64,000 nt of DNA from Emydura subglobosa (GCA_007922225.1 ML679961.1:66539075-66603074), one strand, 5' to 3'. Positions 13,401 through 25,165 are shown, numbered from the stretch's first letter. Notes: generated from the letters alone by a model not told the origin. Translations and numbers: made by a program.

Positions 13401-13778
13401 GCCCAGTGAGCCAGGCTTAATGGGCAGTTCCCTGAGGGAAAAACTATTTTATTCTATGAGGGAAAGGAAGAAGGAGAAGAAAAAAAAAATTTTTTTTTAA
13501 TCCAAACTGGACAGGGTTAGGAAAATAACTACTGACTAAAACTAATGGTATAAACATACTAACTAACTATTTAAGACTAGCTAAAGGTGCAACTGCTGCA
13601 GGCTCAGTTTTGGATTGAAGACAGCTGAGAAGGAACTGAGGTAGTTGGGTCATGGGAGACAGGCCATGCATGCATGATCCAGATGGGCGCTGCTAACGGA
13701 AATCTCTGATCCAGGACGCGAGGATGAATCAAACACCTATAGTAGAGCACCAACAGGGACACCACTTGAAGAAGAAGA

Positions 13779-15389
13779 ATAGTTTCAATATTCAATACAC
13801 TCTCCATCCCCTGTATCAAGTTTGGGTTTTTTGTTTAATATATTTTACTGTTTGACTCTCTAACTCTGATTTGGAGTGCTGGCCTTACTCTTCTAACGAG
13901 GCAGAATTTACTGGGAGGAGGGGGAAGCAGAGGAAGGAAAATATGTGCACCCATAAGAATTAGCATATGGCTGTGGCCTGGGGTTGTTTTTTGGGTTTTT
14001 CTGCACTGATTTTCCATGCAGAGTTCCAGAAAGATGAACCAGCAAACCAAGCACTGGGAGTTATCTGCCCTGCTGCACTCTGCAGATTCATGCAGCTTCA
14101 GAAAAATCAGATTTCACTTTGTGTTTCTTTAGAGAGACTTCTAGAGGAATTCCCTAAACCAGAGTCTTCTGAAAACAAAAGGGATCGGGGGCTCTTTCTT
14201 TCCACAGTGGTTTTTGTCCAGGCAACTAGACAGGGTTGAACATCTGTGGGACCTCTTCCTATGCCTCCCTTGATCTGCCTCCTCTTCAGAAAGGAAGACA
14301 GAAATTTTAGACTAAGTTCTCTTGGGAGGAGGGAATCTTCTAATTACTCTTTTGAGCAGTTTTCTTGCCCTAAAGAGTGGGTTCAGGCTGAAGCATTGTG
14401 CTGGACTGCATTCAAAAGGAGATTTCACAGTGTCCCACTCTTAATTTAAGGGCAATTCATGGACGAGGCCTGGAAATAGGTTGGCCCAACCCTTAAGACA
14501 CCATTCTCCAAACCTGGAAGTTCAAAGGGGTTTCTTAGCACATGTACTGTGCTGGAAGACAGAAAGCGACAGGCTGACATTGGTACCATAGAGTAACCCT
14601 GAGCCACTGAAAAGCTGAGAGCGGGGGAGGCATGTTAAGGAATGAAGGGAAGGTTTGAGCCTAAGGGCCTCTTACTTGGTTCTCCATGCTCTGTCTTCTC
14701 TGGATCCCTGTCAGTACTGCCCTGACACCACAGCAGCTGTGGGGGAGGAGCTGGGCAGGTGCTCTGGTCAACAGTGGGGGCTGTGATATTGTGCTTCAAT
14801 CTACCCTCCCCCTACGTGGAGGGAAGGAAGGAGCTGCTGCACCCGAGTTTGCTGCCTTGCCAGGCATGGGGGATTTTGCTGCTGCTATTTCCTGGGAGTT
14901 TTCAGGCTCAGGTAGGGAGGCTACAGCAAACCTTATCCCGTCCTGGGCATTTAAGAGGGGCTTGTGTCTTCAAAGAACAGGCAGAGATCTCCAGCAAGGC
15001 ACTCAATCAGCAGGGAGGTGCAGGAGACACAGTGCTGTCCCTCTCTTCTTATCTATGGAGTGTACAGCGTGGCAGAAAGGCTAGTGGAGAACAGAGAGAT
15101 TCCCAGTGATTATGAGGAGAAAAGAAATCCCCTTCCATTGATAATAGCAGACCCGGAAAGCCTGGAGATTAAGTGTTTCTTTCTGTTTGTCTTTCTGCTC
15201 TCCTGTAGAGAGCAACTGTTCTTCCTGCCTGAAGCTGAGGAGGCAGACAAAAAACTAGGGGATCCAGAAGTCGAGTCACACCACCCCACCACTGACTGAC
15301 TGCTTTGGCTTGCCTCCAGGGCTGCATAGAGCAGAGAGACCCAATCTCATAGATCTGTGCACCTCTGAATTAAAACTGGTGTACTTCTA
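13779..15389. other. Spacer without recognisable gene
   Basis: Open frames of 90-138 codons exist (for example 14,686-15,084 on plus), but none shows a known domain or plausible splice context. Several overlap each other in different frames, which argues for locally GC-rich non-coding DNA. The block around 14,460-15,300 has the texture of an old LTR (GC-rich, with a TTTAAGAGG-like TATA candidate near 14,949), but I cannot find paired ends. Confidence 0.35.
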
Positions 15390-16395
15390 GTGAGGTTCTG
15401 CAGGTATCAGTGTTAGGCCTGATGCTATTCAACATTTTCATCAATAATCTGGAAGTAAATATAAATTCACTTCTAATAAAATTTTGTGGCTGACACAAAG
15501 ATTGATGGAGTAGTGCCTAATGATAAGGAGAGGGCAGTTAGGCAGAACAAACTGGTTTGCTTGGTAAGCTGGGCACATTCAAACCAAATGTGTTCTTAAT
15601 ACAGCTAAATGCAAGACCATTCATCTAGGAACAAGAAATCCTGACCTTATTTAAGGAATGGGGTCTGTATCCTGGAAAGCAGTGATTCTGAAAATGATTT
15701 AGGGGTCCCAGTGGATAAGCAACTCAACCCAGTGGATAAGCCCCCAGAGAGGTGATGTTGCAAGAAGAGCTAACATGATTCTTCAATGTATAAACAAAGC
15801 AGTAATGAGAAGAATTAGGGAGATTATTTTATTTCTGTACATGGCACTGGTGACACAGATACTGGAATACTATATACAGTACTGCTGTCTACATTTTTAA
15901 AAGAATGTTAAAAATTAGAGAGGGTGCAGAGAAAAGCTCCACAAAAATAATTTGAGGGCTGGAGAAAATACCTTACAGTGAGAGACTTGGAGAGAGCTCA
16001 ATCTGTTTATCTGAGATGTGACCTGATCAGAATATATAGGTACTTTCCTGGAGAGAAGAGACCAGGTACTAAAGGGCTCTTTAATCTAAAGAAAGATATA
16101 ACAAGAACCAATGACTAGAATCTGAAGCCAGACAAATTCAAATTGGAAATAAGACACATTTAACAGTGACAGCGATTAACTATTTGAACAAATTACCATG
16201 GGAAGTGATGGATTCTCCATACCTTGACTGTCTTCAAATCAAGACTGGATGACTTTCTGGAGTCATGCTTTAGTCAAACGTAGATACTGGACGCAATAAA
16301 GAATAACGGGGTAAAATGTAATGGTCTGTGATGAACAGAAGGCCAGACTAGATAATCTAATGGTCCCTTCTGGGAATTAATTAAACTCGGTATAT
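15390..16395 (+). mobile_element. CR1-type LINE, old 3' part
   Basis: The sequence follows the 3' half of CR1 ORF2. It starts at the [20 protein letters not shown] (ggtatcagtgttaggcctg), passes through the FADDTK-equivalent region and the C-terminal domain, and ends at 16,340-16,395 with a typical CR1 tail (gaccagactagat-like, then ggtcccttctggg). No long frame survives, so this is an old copy. Typical 5' truncation explains the abrupt start. Confidence 0.75.
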
Positions 16396-17909
16396 GGACA
16401 CTGCTTTTCAAGGTATTTCTGCAGCTCAACATCAGGGGCACCATATCCCCCAAAAAAGGGAATGAACCGAATATATTCTTACAATATAAAAAATAAATCC
16501 TAGTAGAAAGAAAGATAATAGAAAAACAGATAAAAGGTTACAAACATCTTTTCTCTACTGTTTTTACAAAATTCTCCTAATTCCCTTCTACCAAACATAA
16601 TAAGTTTACAGTTTATACTGTTAAAATATTACAGGCTTTTGCTGCAGATGTTACCCAGTTTGTAGGGTCCCGCCACTATCATATCTGCCTTGTCTGCTAG
16701 CTCCTCTATTTTTCCCCACTTCCTCCTCTTACCCAATTCTTAATAAATTGGATGAAGGAGCCTTAAACCATTTCCCACTCAACTTCATAGACTAATCTTC
16801 ATCATAAGTATATTCTAGTGCTTCTAGAGCATGGTGGCTGGGATGGGAGAGGAGAAGAAATGGCATCTCAACGATTTGAACTTGTTTAACTATAGGATTG
16901 AGGACAATCGGTGAAGAAAATTATGAAAAAAATAGGTGATATCACCGCTGAAGTAGTAAAGGTAGGAATAAAGAGAAAATACTGAAGCCTATTTCCATTG
17001 CCTAAGTTAAACAACAAATGGATACCTCTGATACTGTTTAAATTTTGAAGGAATTTCATGAAACACTGCAGAAGGAGTTTATGTAAGGACAAAGTTAAAT
17101 TGCAGGCAGTGAAGAAACAGATGAAACAAGCACTTACTCCACTTCATTTTCTTGCTCACTTTCTTAAGTGTAAGTAACACAGTAAACTTAATTACAAATT
17201 AGATGGAACTTATGTTCTTGATTTTTACAGATATCACCTGAGCTTTTTTATTTTCCACGAGTGCGAAATGCAAATGGCATCTTTAAATTACCTGTCATTT
17301 TTCTCTGAAAATATCTCAAAGGACATTTACACTCAAGTCTCCCTTCCAGTGCATGACCGGTGAGAAATCCTCTAGCACTTTAGAAGATTTCTTTCTTTCT
17401 TTAATGATACCATCTCCATAACATTCCCATCTGTACAGTATTCTCACTCATAGAAACAAAAAAGCATAGTAGATGCCATTAAAAAAAAAAAAGGCAAAAA
17501 AAATCGCATTGTAATTTAGCTGTACAACGAGAGACACCAAATACTAACAAATATGGAGAAACACACACAAACTCACAAAACGTGGTGACATGTGTGTGTC
17601 TTTCTGGAGCACCTCTGACTTCCTCCTATGCTTTGCCCAATAATCTGTTTCCTCCCAGATTATTTCTAACACTGCAAACCTCTTAAGAAATTTCAAACAG
17701 CTTTTTTTTTTTTAAATAAACCAACACCTTAACCTGCCAAAGAAATATTTCTTCCTTCACCATAAATTGTGAAATTTCCTTCCCTCCCAGGATGGCTAAA
17801 AATGTTCTATTTTTAAATTTAAATTAAATATATTTTCCTTTTTAAAAGAAACACATTTAAAATTATAACAACCTATGTTAAGGCCTAAACTTACTATGAT
17901 CCATTAAAA
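16396..17909. other. AT-rich spacer, nothing recognised
   Basis: AT-rich DNA with short A and T runs (for example near 17,480 and 17,702). I found no protein similarity, RNA gene or identifiable repeat. Confidence 0.5.
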
Positions 17910-18150
17910 GAACTAGTCATTGAACTGAACTAGTTGAATAAACTGAAATGAATAATTATTGTCTCTATATCTGCAGAAGAGGCTACTGCTACCAAAAGTT
18001 TCTTTAACACTTCAATAAACTCTAATTCCAGATGCTTAGCCAGTGATGTTCACCAGTTCTGTAGATTCACATACTTTAAAACTTTGACCACAAACATGTA
18101 CTGCTTCAATGTTATTTTTATTGCATCTAAATTATTTGAAGTTGAGGTGT
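17910..18150 (+). repeat. Unclassified interspersed repeat, copy A
   Basis: This stretch aligns with 23,730-23,940 in the same orientation, at roughly 70-75% by eye. Shared landmarks include gaacta-tca-tgaact, aataaactcta-tt-ca-gtgcttag, cagtga and acaaacatgtact. It lies just left of DIRS-2 while the partner lies right of it. I cannot assign the family. It may be an old DNA element or part of a LINE 3' end. Confidence 0.6.
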
Positions 18151-18219
18151 GACAGGGTAACATTTACTAGTTCTAAAATCTTGAAGGACATGGTGAACAG
18201 AAACAAACAGTTCAAAATA

Positions 18220-18282
18220 CTTTTTGTTTAATAAATTTTTTAAAATACATAAATATTTTGTATAAATAATAATTAACAATAA

Positions 18283-18326
<44 letters not shown>

Positions 18327-18470
18327 TTAAAAATTTAAATAAAAGTATTTATTATTTAAAAAGTAAATAAATAACTTTAAAATTATATATGATAGTAATA
18401 AATTTTTCAAATAAACAAACTTTTTGTATAAATAAACGTTTAAAATAAAAATATTTTGATATGAAAAAAA
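18220..18470. repeat. AT low-complexity tract with a (TA)n microsatellite
   Basis: Almost pure A/T sequence, including an uninterrupted TA dinucleotide run at about 18,289-18,322. DIRS-2 begins directly at its right border. Confidence 0.9.
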
Positions 18471-18669
18471 ACCAAGATTACTTACCAGTAACTCATGTTC
18501 TTCAAGATGTGTTGCTCATGTCCATTCCACTAAAGGTCTGTGCACACCTCCGTGAACAGTTACCCAGAACCTTTTTCCCTGTAGCAGATCCCGTAGGGCC
18601 AGTTCTGGCGCCCCCTGGAGGCCCGCACACATGCCATGGTATATGAGGCGCTGCCGGCCCTACAACCCC

Positions 18670-19900
18670 TTAGTCCCTTCTTTCTGCCAACTCTAGCAGC
18701 AGAGACGGGGGGTGGGTTGTGGAATGGACATGAGCAACACATCTCGCAGAACAGCAATTACTGGTAAGTAACCTTGTTTTCTTCTTCCAGTGCTTGCTCA
18801 TGTCCATTCCACTATAGGTGACTAACAGGCAATACCTTTGGAGGTAGGTCAGAGTTACCCGTGAGCTGCCCTCAGCACCGCTCTGCAAAATCCTGCATCC
18901 TCTCTCGCCGGCTGGACAATGGCGTAGTGGGATGTGAAGGTATGCACTGACTACCAGGTGGTGGCTTTGCAGATGTCCTACAGGGGCACTCTCTCCAGGA
19001 AGGTTGCAGAAGAGGCTTGAGCTCAGGTTGAGTGCGCTGTGATGGTTCCCGGGAGCGGCAACCTCGCCTGCTCGTAGCGGAACTAGATGCAAGATGTAAT
19101 CCACGAGGAGATGTGCTGGGAGGGAGATGGGTGAGCCTTTCATCTGGTCAGCCACTGCGACAAAGAGCTGCGTTGATTTCCGGAACAGCTTTTTACACTC
19201 GATGTAGAAGGCCAGGGCTCATCTCACATCCAGCGAGTGCCATCTCCTCTCCAGCTCCGAACAGTGAGGCTTGGGAAAAAACATGGGGAGAAAATTATCT
19301 TGATTTACAATAAAATTGGGAAACCACCTTGGGCAGGAAGGCTGGATGCAGCCTCAACTAAATCTTGTCCTTATAAAACATTGTATAAGGGGCTCCGAGG
19401 TCAGGGCCCTAATCTCGGAGACCCTCCTAACTGAGGTAATGGCCACCAGGAAGGCTACTTTCCATGAAAGGAGAAGCAGAGGGCACGAAGCCATGGGTTG
19501 AAAGGGCGACCCCGTGAGTCTCGAGCGGACCAGGTTGAGATTCCAGGGAGGCACTGGGTCACGGACCTGAGGATAAAACCCCTCCACGCCCTTGAGGAAC
19601 CTGACCAACATGTGATGGGAGAACAGCGATCTCCACTCTAGCGGCTGATGGAAGGCCAAAATGGCCCCTAGGTGAACCTTCAACAAGGCCAGCGCCAGAC
19701 CCTGGAGCTTTAACTGGAGAGGTAAACTGGGATCGCCTGTATAGGCAAGAGGCTGGGCGGGATACCACAGGACCCCACCCAACAGGTAAACCACCTCCAC
19801 TTAGCCTGATACACGACCTGTGTAGAGGGCTTCCTGATGCCAAGCAGGACTTGCTGGACCTGCACTGAGCAGGCTCTATCCCCCTCCGTCAGCCACAAAG
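18670..19900 (-). pseudogene. DIRS-2 tyrosine recombinase, decayed
   Basis: The main frame (19,354-19,800) covers the N-terminal domain and first catalytic region: LKVHLGAILAFHQPLEW, VRFLKGVEGFYPQVRDP, then SWKVAFLVAITSVRRVSEI with the first active-site Arg still present (SVRRVSEIRAL). The catalytic C-terminus continues in shifted frames over 18,670-19,155, where the His-box and Tyr-box region is recognisable only by comparison with DIRS-3. Frameshifts disable the protein. Confidence 0.75.
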
Positions 19901-20400
19901 CTTCCAGGCCGTGAGCTGCAGGTAGTCCAGGTCCAGGAGCAACAGGCGACCATGGTCCTGGGATAGAAGGTCATGCCGCCTTGGGAGCCACAGGGTGGGG
20001 CGATCGAAAGGTCCAGCAGCATGCTGAACCACTGCTGCCTCAGTCAGGCTGGAGCTATCAGAATGACATCTGCTCTGCCCCTCTTCCTTTTCAGCAGGAC
20101 CCTGACCAAGAGCGGGATGGGCGGGAATGCATACACGAGGTTCCCCGTCCAGTCCATGAGGACCCGGGGGAGAGCAGAACCTTGGACACTTCTTGTTCCA
20201 GGATGACACGAATAGGTCCACTTGGGGAACATCCCACTTCCGGAAGATCACAAATGTCACATCTGGGTGGAGCGACGAGTCGTGGTGGGGTAGAAACAAC
20301 CTGCTGAGGCGATCTGCCTCGTCGTTCCTCACTCCCGGAAAATGAGAGGCCGTCAAGTGGAAATCGTGCCTCATGGCAAAGTCCCACAGACAGATAGGCT
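19889..20400 (-). pseudogene. DIRS-2 RNase H end and connection region
   Basis: The frame opens MRHDFHLTASHFPGVRNDEA, then DRLSRLFLPHHD. This is the RNase H C-terminal signature (A-h-PG-N-aDrLSR) followed by a WDVPQVDLFVSSWNKKCPRF block, the DIRS segment linking RNase H to recombinase. The frame then breaks (CSPPGPHGLDGEP in one frame, VLMDWTGNLVYAFPPIPLL in another). The upstream RNase H Asp region (20,400-20,760) is degraded. Confidence 0.75.
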
Positions 20401-20900
20401 GAGGAGCACGCTCCCCCCTGCCTGTTTATCTAAAACATGGCTGCGGTGTTATCCGTAAACACTTGCACCGCCCTGCCTTTCAGGAATCGGAGGAATACCT
20501 TGCACACTAAGCGAATGGCCCTCAGCTCATTCACATTGATGTGCAGGTGCTTCTCCTCCCTCGACCAGAGCCCCTGAGTGCCTAAGTTGGCACTGATGTG
20601 GGCTCCTCAACCTATGTCTGAAATGTCGGAAATTAGGGTGACCAACGGGACCGGTTCCTCAAATGGAAAGCCCTTAAGCACTACCCGGGGAGTCCGCCAC
20701 CAGTCAACGGAGGCTAGAACGGTCAGGGAAACTGTGACCATCTGGTCCAGTGGGTGTCTGCTCAGAACATAAACCAAGGCTAACCATGCCTGAAGAGGTC
20801 TGAGCCTCAGGCGAATGAGTCTCACTACATACATGGAGGCTGCCATGTGGCCTAACAGCTGTAAGCAGTGCCTGGCTGTTGTTCAGGGGCATCGGTGCAG

Positions 20901-21661
20901 CTAGGAGATGATAGAGACCATCACCTCGAAACGTGACCGAGGCAGGAAGGCTCTGGCCTGGGATACGTCCAGGGTAGCCCCAATGAACTCCATTCGTTGC
21001 ACTGGGGTTAATGTGGACTTCTGTTCATTTATGAGTAGTCCCAGCCTGCGGCACATGGAGCAAGTGAGGGTCTCGCTGTCCTGCACTTGGGACCTGGACG
21101 TGCCCCTGATCAGCCAATCGTCCAGGTAAGGAACAATCTGCACACTCTTTTGTCTCAGGTGGGCAGCCACTACCGCCACGCACTTGGTGAATAACCTCGG
21201 AGCCGAAGATAGGCCAAAGGGCAGGGCTATAAACTGGTGGTGGGAGCCAGCCACCATGAAGCGGAGAAAACACTTGTGTCTGGGGAGGATAGCTATATGA
21301 AAGTATGCATCCTTGAGATCAAGGGCAGCACACCAGTCTCCTGGATCCAGGGAAGAGATTATGGAAGCTAGGGAGACCATTCAAAATTTGAGTCTTTTGA
21401 CATATTTTGTTTAGACGACACAGGTCTAATATAGGTCTCAGACCCCCCCCTTTGCCTTGGGGATGAGGAAGTACCTCGAATAGAACCCTTTCCCCCTTCT
21501 GCCTTGAGGGACTGTTTCCACCACTCCCAGGTTGAGGAGGCTGTCCACTTCTTGTAAGAGGAGCTGCTCGTGATAGGGGTCCCTGAAGAGAGATGGTGGA
21601 GGACGGTTATTGCGGGGGGCAGACGTAAACGGCAGGGCATAGCCCCCCAAAACCATCCCAA
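20901..21661 (-). pseudogene. DIRS-2 reverse transcriptase, one frameshift from continuous
   Basis: The N-terminal piece 21,438-21,656 reads LFRDPYHEQLLLQEVDSLLN then YSRYFLIPKAKGGV. The main piece 20,901-21,380 reads DWCAALDLKDAYFHIAILP with the first catalytic Asp, ALPFGLSSAPRLFTK, PYLDDWLIRG with the YLDD catalytic pair, and LLINEQKSTLTPVQRMEFIG. The two are joined through a run of eight C (plus strand, about 21,433-21,440) that throws the frame. The catalytic residues are intact. The same homopolymer break is present in DIRS-3. The whole segment is inside the near-identical tract. Confidence 0.9.
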
Positions 21662-21834
21662 AGACTCAATGGTCTGAAGTGGGTCTTAGGGGCGGGATCC
21701 AGGAGAGCAGTCGGGGCACCACACTCGGGTGCACCGTCAACACTGCCTCCTCTGGCTGCCCCAAGGGGCCCTTGCTGGGGAGCTGAGGAAGAGCTAGGGA
21801 GCTGATTCCTTCTTCTAAACCCACTATTTCTATC

Positions 21835-22150
21835 TCATTGTCTATAATGTTGGAATGGTCTGGGCTGAGACCTTGGCTGCTGCTGCACTTGGGGGCGTGA
21901 CTGACGCCTAGAATACTGGGGTGTGTAAAGGCCCAGGGAGCGAAGCTTGGCTCTGGAGTCCTTCACACCGTGCAACTGCACATCAGTCCTGTCTGAAAAT
22001 AAGGCTGACCCATCAAAGGGGAGGTCCTGGATGCACTGCTGCACCTCCTGGGGCAGGCCTGAGGACTGCAGCCACGAGCACCTTCGCATACAAATGGCGG
22101 AGGCTACAGCTCTGCTCACTGTGTCAGCAGTGTCCCACGACGTCTGCCCA
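21835..22150 (-). pseudogene. DIRS-2 gag C-terminus, truncated
   Basis: The frame reads SWDTADTVSRAVASAICMRR, then QSSGLPQEVQQCIQDLPFDG and a Q/R/P-rich tail (SRRQSRPQVQQQPRSQ) before the stop. It matches the DIRS-3 gag almost residue for residue until about 22,150, where the homology ends abruptly and unrelated AT-rich flank begins. This is the 5' truncation point of the copy. Confidence 0.85.
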
Positions 22151-23729
22151 ACATTGCTGAAGCCACAGTAGGTGCTCAAAAGTGAGTTCTCCCTCCAAGT
22201 GAATAATTCCAGTGCCTGCTTCTTCTGTCACTCGTTTCTATTCCAAGAAAAAACAGATCTTCCCTTGCTTGGTGTACATGGAGGTATGCTGGTTTTGGGA
22301 GGCAAGAGAAATCCCCCCTGGGTGTTAGCAGAGCAAAATGGGTAGGCGTACATGGAGGGAGGACTCAGTCATAAGCTTGGGAAGCACTACCCATTCTAAC
22401 AGAAAATCACGAGTTTTATGACACTTACTGTTTTTCCTTAAGGAGTCATTTGTTTACATGAGGATCTCAGCTCACATTTAAAAAGTTTCTAGACCTTGTG
22501 GTTGTGGAGAGTAGCTAGAAAACGCGACTCCTGTGGTCATGAATATCCATATAGGACTGGTAAAACTGTGAAGCTAGAGTAATTTCACAGCACATCCATA
22601 TACCTCAAAGCACATTTTGAGTACTATATAAACAACAGAAAAAAGTATGGGAAGGTGATCACATTTCAAAGGGATTTTTTCTGAACTGATCATTTTATCT
22701 TCTTTGTGATCTTCTATGCCTGTCAGACACCTGGGACCTCCCAAAGCAATACAGTGCAATATGAAGTAATATCTACCCCTCCTCTTCCTACAGCATCCTT
22801 TCACCAATACCTAAACATTAAACTGTTGTGCTTTAAAATTAAAACAGTAGAGAATAAGTAAACCAAAGTGGCTGCCTTACATATCTCCAGCAGCAATTCA
22901 GAAACCCTCTCAAGCCCATGTAACAGTTAGCATTTCAGCATAGTGGTGTTTGGAAGTATCTTAAAAAACTTCTTTGCTATAGTAAAGCAAACTTTCCTAA
23001 CTAGCTGAGTTGGCTGATTTAACTAGAAGCAATTTAAATCACCCATTTTAATCATGATGTAAATCTGCGTGCAGGAAACCTTGATTTAAATCACTGATTC
23101 TAGTCTTGTTTTGCATTAGTACTTTTTAGTTATTTTCCTAAAGAAAGGTTGATTCTCAATGGTTGGTAGCCATTGAAACATGTTGATTTGCAACTATATA
23201 TAGGCTTTACACTAACTTGGTGCTTCTTTTTGCTAACCAGAAGGATACACTATATCTATACACATATATTTATACAATATATAGCTTAACTTATATTTAT
23301 CCAGATTCTTAATTTTATTTTTTATTACGTTTGAATGATGCATTTCTTATTTAATAGATGCTGAATTATTTTTTAAAACTTGTGATTTGTGTCAAGCTCC
23401 ACTTGGATGAAAATTAAAATTCAATTAAAAATTCAAAAAAAAAACCAACACATTTTAATTTTATTAGTGAACTAATATTACTTAAAATATGCTGGCTACA
23501 CAAAAAAAGTTTATCAAAACAAATTATGTATTTAAAACGAATTGATTTATTAAACAAAGGAAGTATCTGTAGTTAGTGAACTGAACTGACTGTTTCTGGT
23601 TACCATGTTCTTCAAGGTTTTAGAACTAGTAGATTTCATTCTGCCAAACCTAAACTTTCATTCACAGATCAGAAGAGGAAAACAAGCTTTCCTGCTTTTT
23701 AAACTCACAATTAGTTTCTTAACTTTGAA
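22151..23729. other. AT-rich flank, no gene
   Basis: No coding signal. Around 23,000-23,110 there are several words of the gatttaaatca type, frequent in an old amniote interspersed repeat. I can only suggest that. The rest is AT-rich single-copy-like DNA. Confidence 0.4.
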
Positions 23730-23940
23730 TGAACTAATCACTGAACTAAATTAAAATGAAGAAAATGTTCTCTCTGAACCTGCAAAAGAAGCCTTTACTT
23801 TCATTCAAAATCTGGTGTAGCACTCCAACAAACTCTAGTTTCAGGTGCTTAGTCAGTGACTTCCACCAATTCAGTAGATTGACTTTCTTTAAAACTTGGC
23901 AACAAACATGTACTCCTTAATATTATTTTTTAAATTAAAT
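23730..23940 (+). repeat. Unclassified interspersed repeat, copy B
   Basis: Partner of the copy at 17,910-18,150, same orientation, same landmark words. The solo LTR that follows was inserted at or very near its right end. Confidence 0.6.
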
Positions 23941-23945
23941 GAGTT

Positions 23946-24892
23946 TGTGACAAGATATACCTGCCTCGCACTGAACAAGAAAGGATTAACCTCATACTGT
24001 GGGCTGAGGAAGACACACCCTGCACCCCTGGTGGATATGCTTCAACTGGAACCACGGTATAAAAGGGAGCAGCCCAGTGCAGTCTGGGCCGACCACTAAG
24101 GAGAGAAGATACATGTTGCAGGCTCCCTTTGGGGGGCTGCCATAGCCCCAGACCACAGAGGCTGTGCACACCAAGACCTAGGCAAATACCCAGCTGCCTG
24201 CAGAAGCCCACAAGGGGAAGGAGACATTAGGAGCTTCGCCAGCTAATTACCCCAGAGATCCAGACAGCCTGTGGACTACAGCCCAGGAAGATGGTAGGAA
24301 ATAGCTCACAGGAACTAGACCTGGATCTGGTTGTGAAACCAGGAACAGGGTCAGCCTCTTTCGGACAGATCCCTGCCTATCCAGTGGCAGATACACTTGC
24401 TGCAGATAGGGCCCTGAGCTGAGACGCAGTGGTGTAGGGAGGGCCTGGATCCCCCTACCCTGGCTGCCAACCCACCACTAGGTGGCAACCCACCCCTGCC
24501 TGGCCACTAGACCACACTGCTCCACTCAAAAGGGCAGTCCTATTGACTTTGGCCTCTAGTGTCACACTGCTCTGCCCCAAAGGGCAGTCCTGTTAACGCT
24601 GGCCACCTGGCCACACTGCATGGTGCAGAGGACCACTCCTATTGACCCTGGGCACTATGCGATAGTGGCCTGCATAGGAGTGCAGCCCTACTGACTATGG
24701 CCACTGGGCCATTCTGCCCTGCTTAGAAGGGTAGCCTTATTGACTCTGGCTATTAGGTCACACTGTTCTGCATGGAAAGGCAGCCCCACTGACTCTGTGC
24801 TGAAGGGTGGTCCTATTGACTTTGGCCATTAAGTTATATTGCCCTGAATCCAAAATGGAGTCCCCTAGATGGAGTATACCTGCCCCACGACA
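23946..24892 (+). mobile_element. Solo LTR (947 bp) with 5-bp target duplication
   Basis: It begins TGTGACAAG and ends CCACGACA, so it has TG...CA ends. It is flanked by a perfect direct repeat GAGTT at 23,941-23,945 and 24,893-24,897. A TATA box (tataaaag) at 24,058-24,065 on the plus strand gives the orientation. No internal retroviral or Gypsy coding sequence adjoins either side, so the internal part was lost by LTR-LTR recombination. A 5-bp duplication fits Gypsy or some ERV families. Which one cannot be told from the LTR alone. Confidence 0.8.
24505..24850 (+). repeat. Degenerate tandem repeat, about 55-60 bp units, inside the solo LTR
   Basis: About six imperfect units recur with the pattern cacactgctctgc, then agggcagtcctattgac, then tttggccactaggtc. 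The array lies in the 3' part of the LTR (U5 or R side given the TATA position). A shorter-unit array of similar flavour occurs at 54,855-54,990. Confidence 0.75.
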
Positions 24893-25075
24893 GAGTTTAA
24901 TGGATTAAAGAAAGATTTATTAGCAAATTTACCTCCAAGTACTAGTAGCGATTCCCATGTTCATGTAATTTTGAAAGTATTCTAGTTATGATAGAAAAAA
25001 TCTGCAACACCAGGTAGAAAATGCTGTCCTGATCCTTGCATCTGAGATGGATATGGACTACTTGCAGGAGTACAT

Positions 25076-25165
25076 CATAGAATCGTAGGACTAGAAGGGA
25101 CCTTGAGAGGTCATCTAGTCCAGTCCCCTGCACTTATGGCAGGACTAAGTATTATCTAGATCATG
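25076..25165 (-). mobile_element. CR1 LINE 3' terminal fragment
   Basis: The plus strand reads catagaatcgtaggactag, then aagggaccttgagaggtcat and ctagtccagtcccctgc. This is the reverse complement of the last 80-90 bp of CR1 elements. Very short 5'-truncated copies like this are typical for CR1. Confidence 0.85.

Larger units (their letters stand above)
7953..13778 (-). mobile_element. DIRS-type tyrosine-recombinase retrotransposon, copy 1 (DIRS-1), old and decayed
   Basis: The domains appear on the minus strand in the DIRS order gag, RT, RNase H, YR. The ends are inverted repeats: the right end (about 13,650-13,778) is the reverse complement of left-end DNA at about 7,985-8,110 and of an inner block at about 8,236-8,276. 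There is no sign of a target-site duplication, as expected for elements integrated by a tyrosine recombinase. All ORFs are broken by frameshifts and stops, so the copy cannot be functional. Its proteins differ clearly from DIRS-2 and DIRS-3, so it belongs to a different DIRS lineage. Confidence 0.85.
18471..22150 (-). mobile_element. DIRS retrotransposon copy 2 (DIRS-2), truncated within gag
   Basis: Same family and orientation as DIRS-3. It aligns with 43,816 to about 47,525 at an offset of about 25.37 kb. The left end is complete, with its fold-back arms at 18,481-18,530 and 18,719-18,770. The right side stops inside the gag C-terminus near 22,150, so about 2.4 kb of gag and the right terminal repeat are missing. 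YR, RNase H and RT are all present but broken. The stretch 20,758-22,081 is almost identical to DIRS-3 while the rest is clearly more divergent. Confidence 0.9.
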
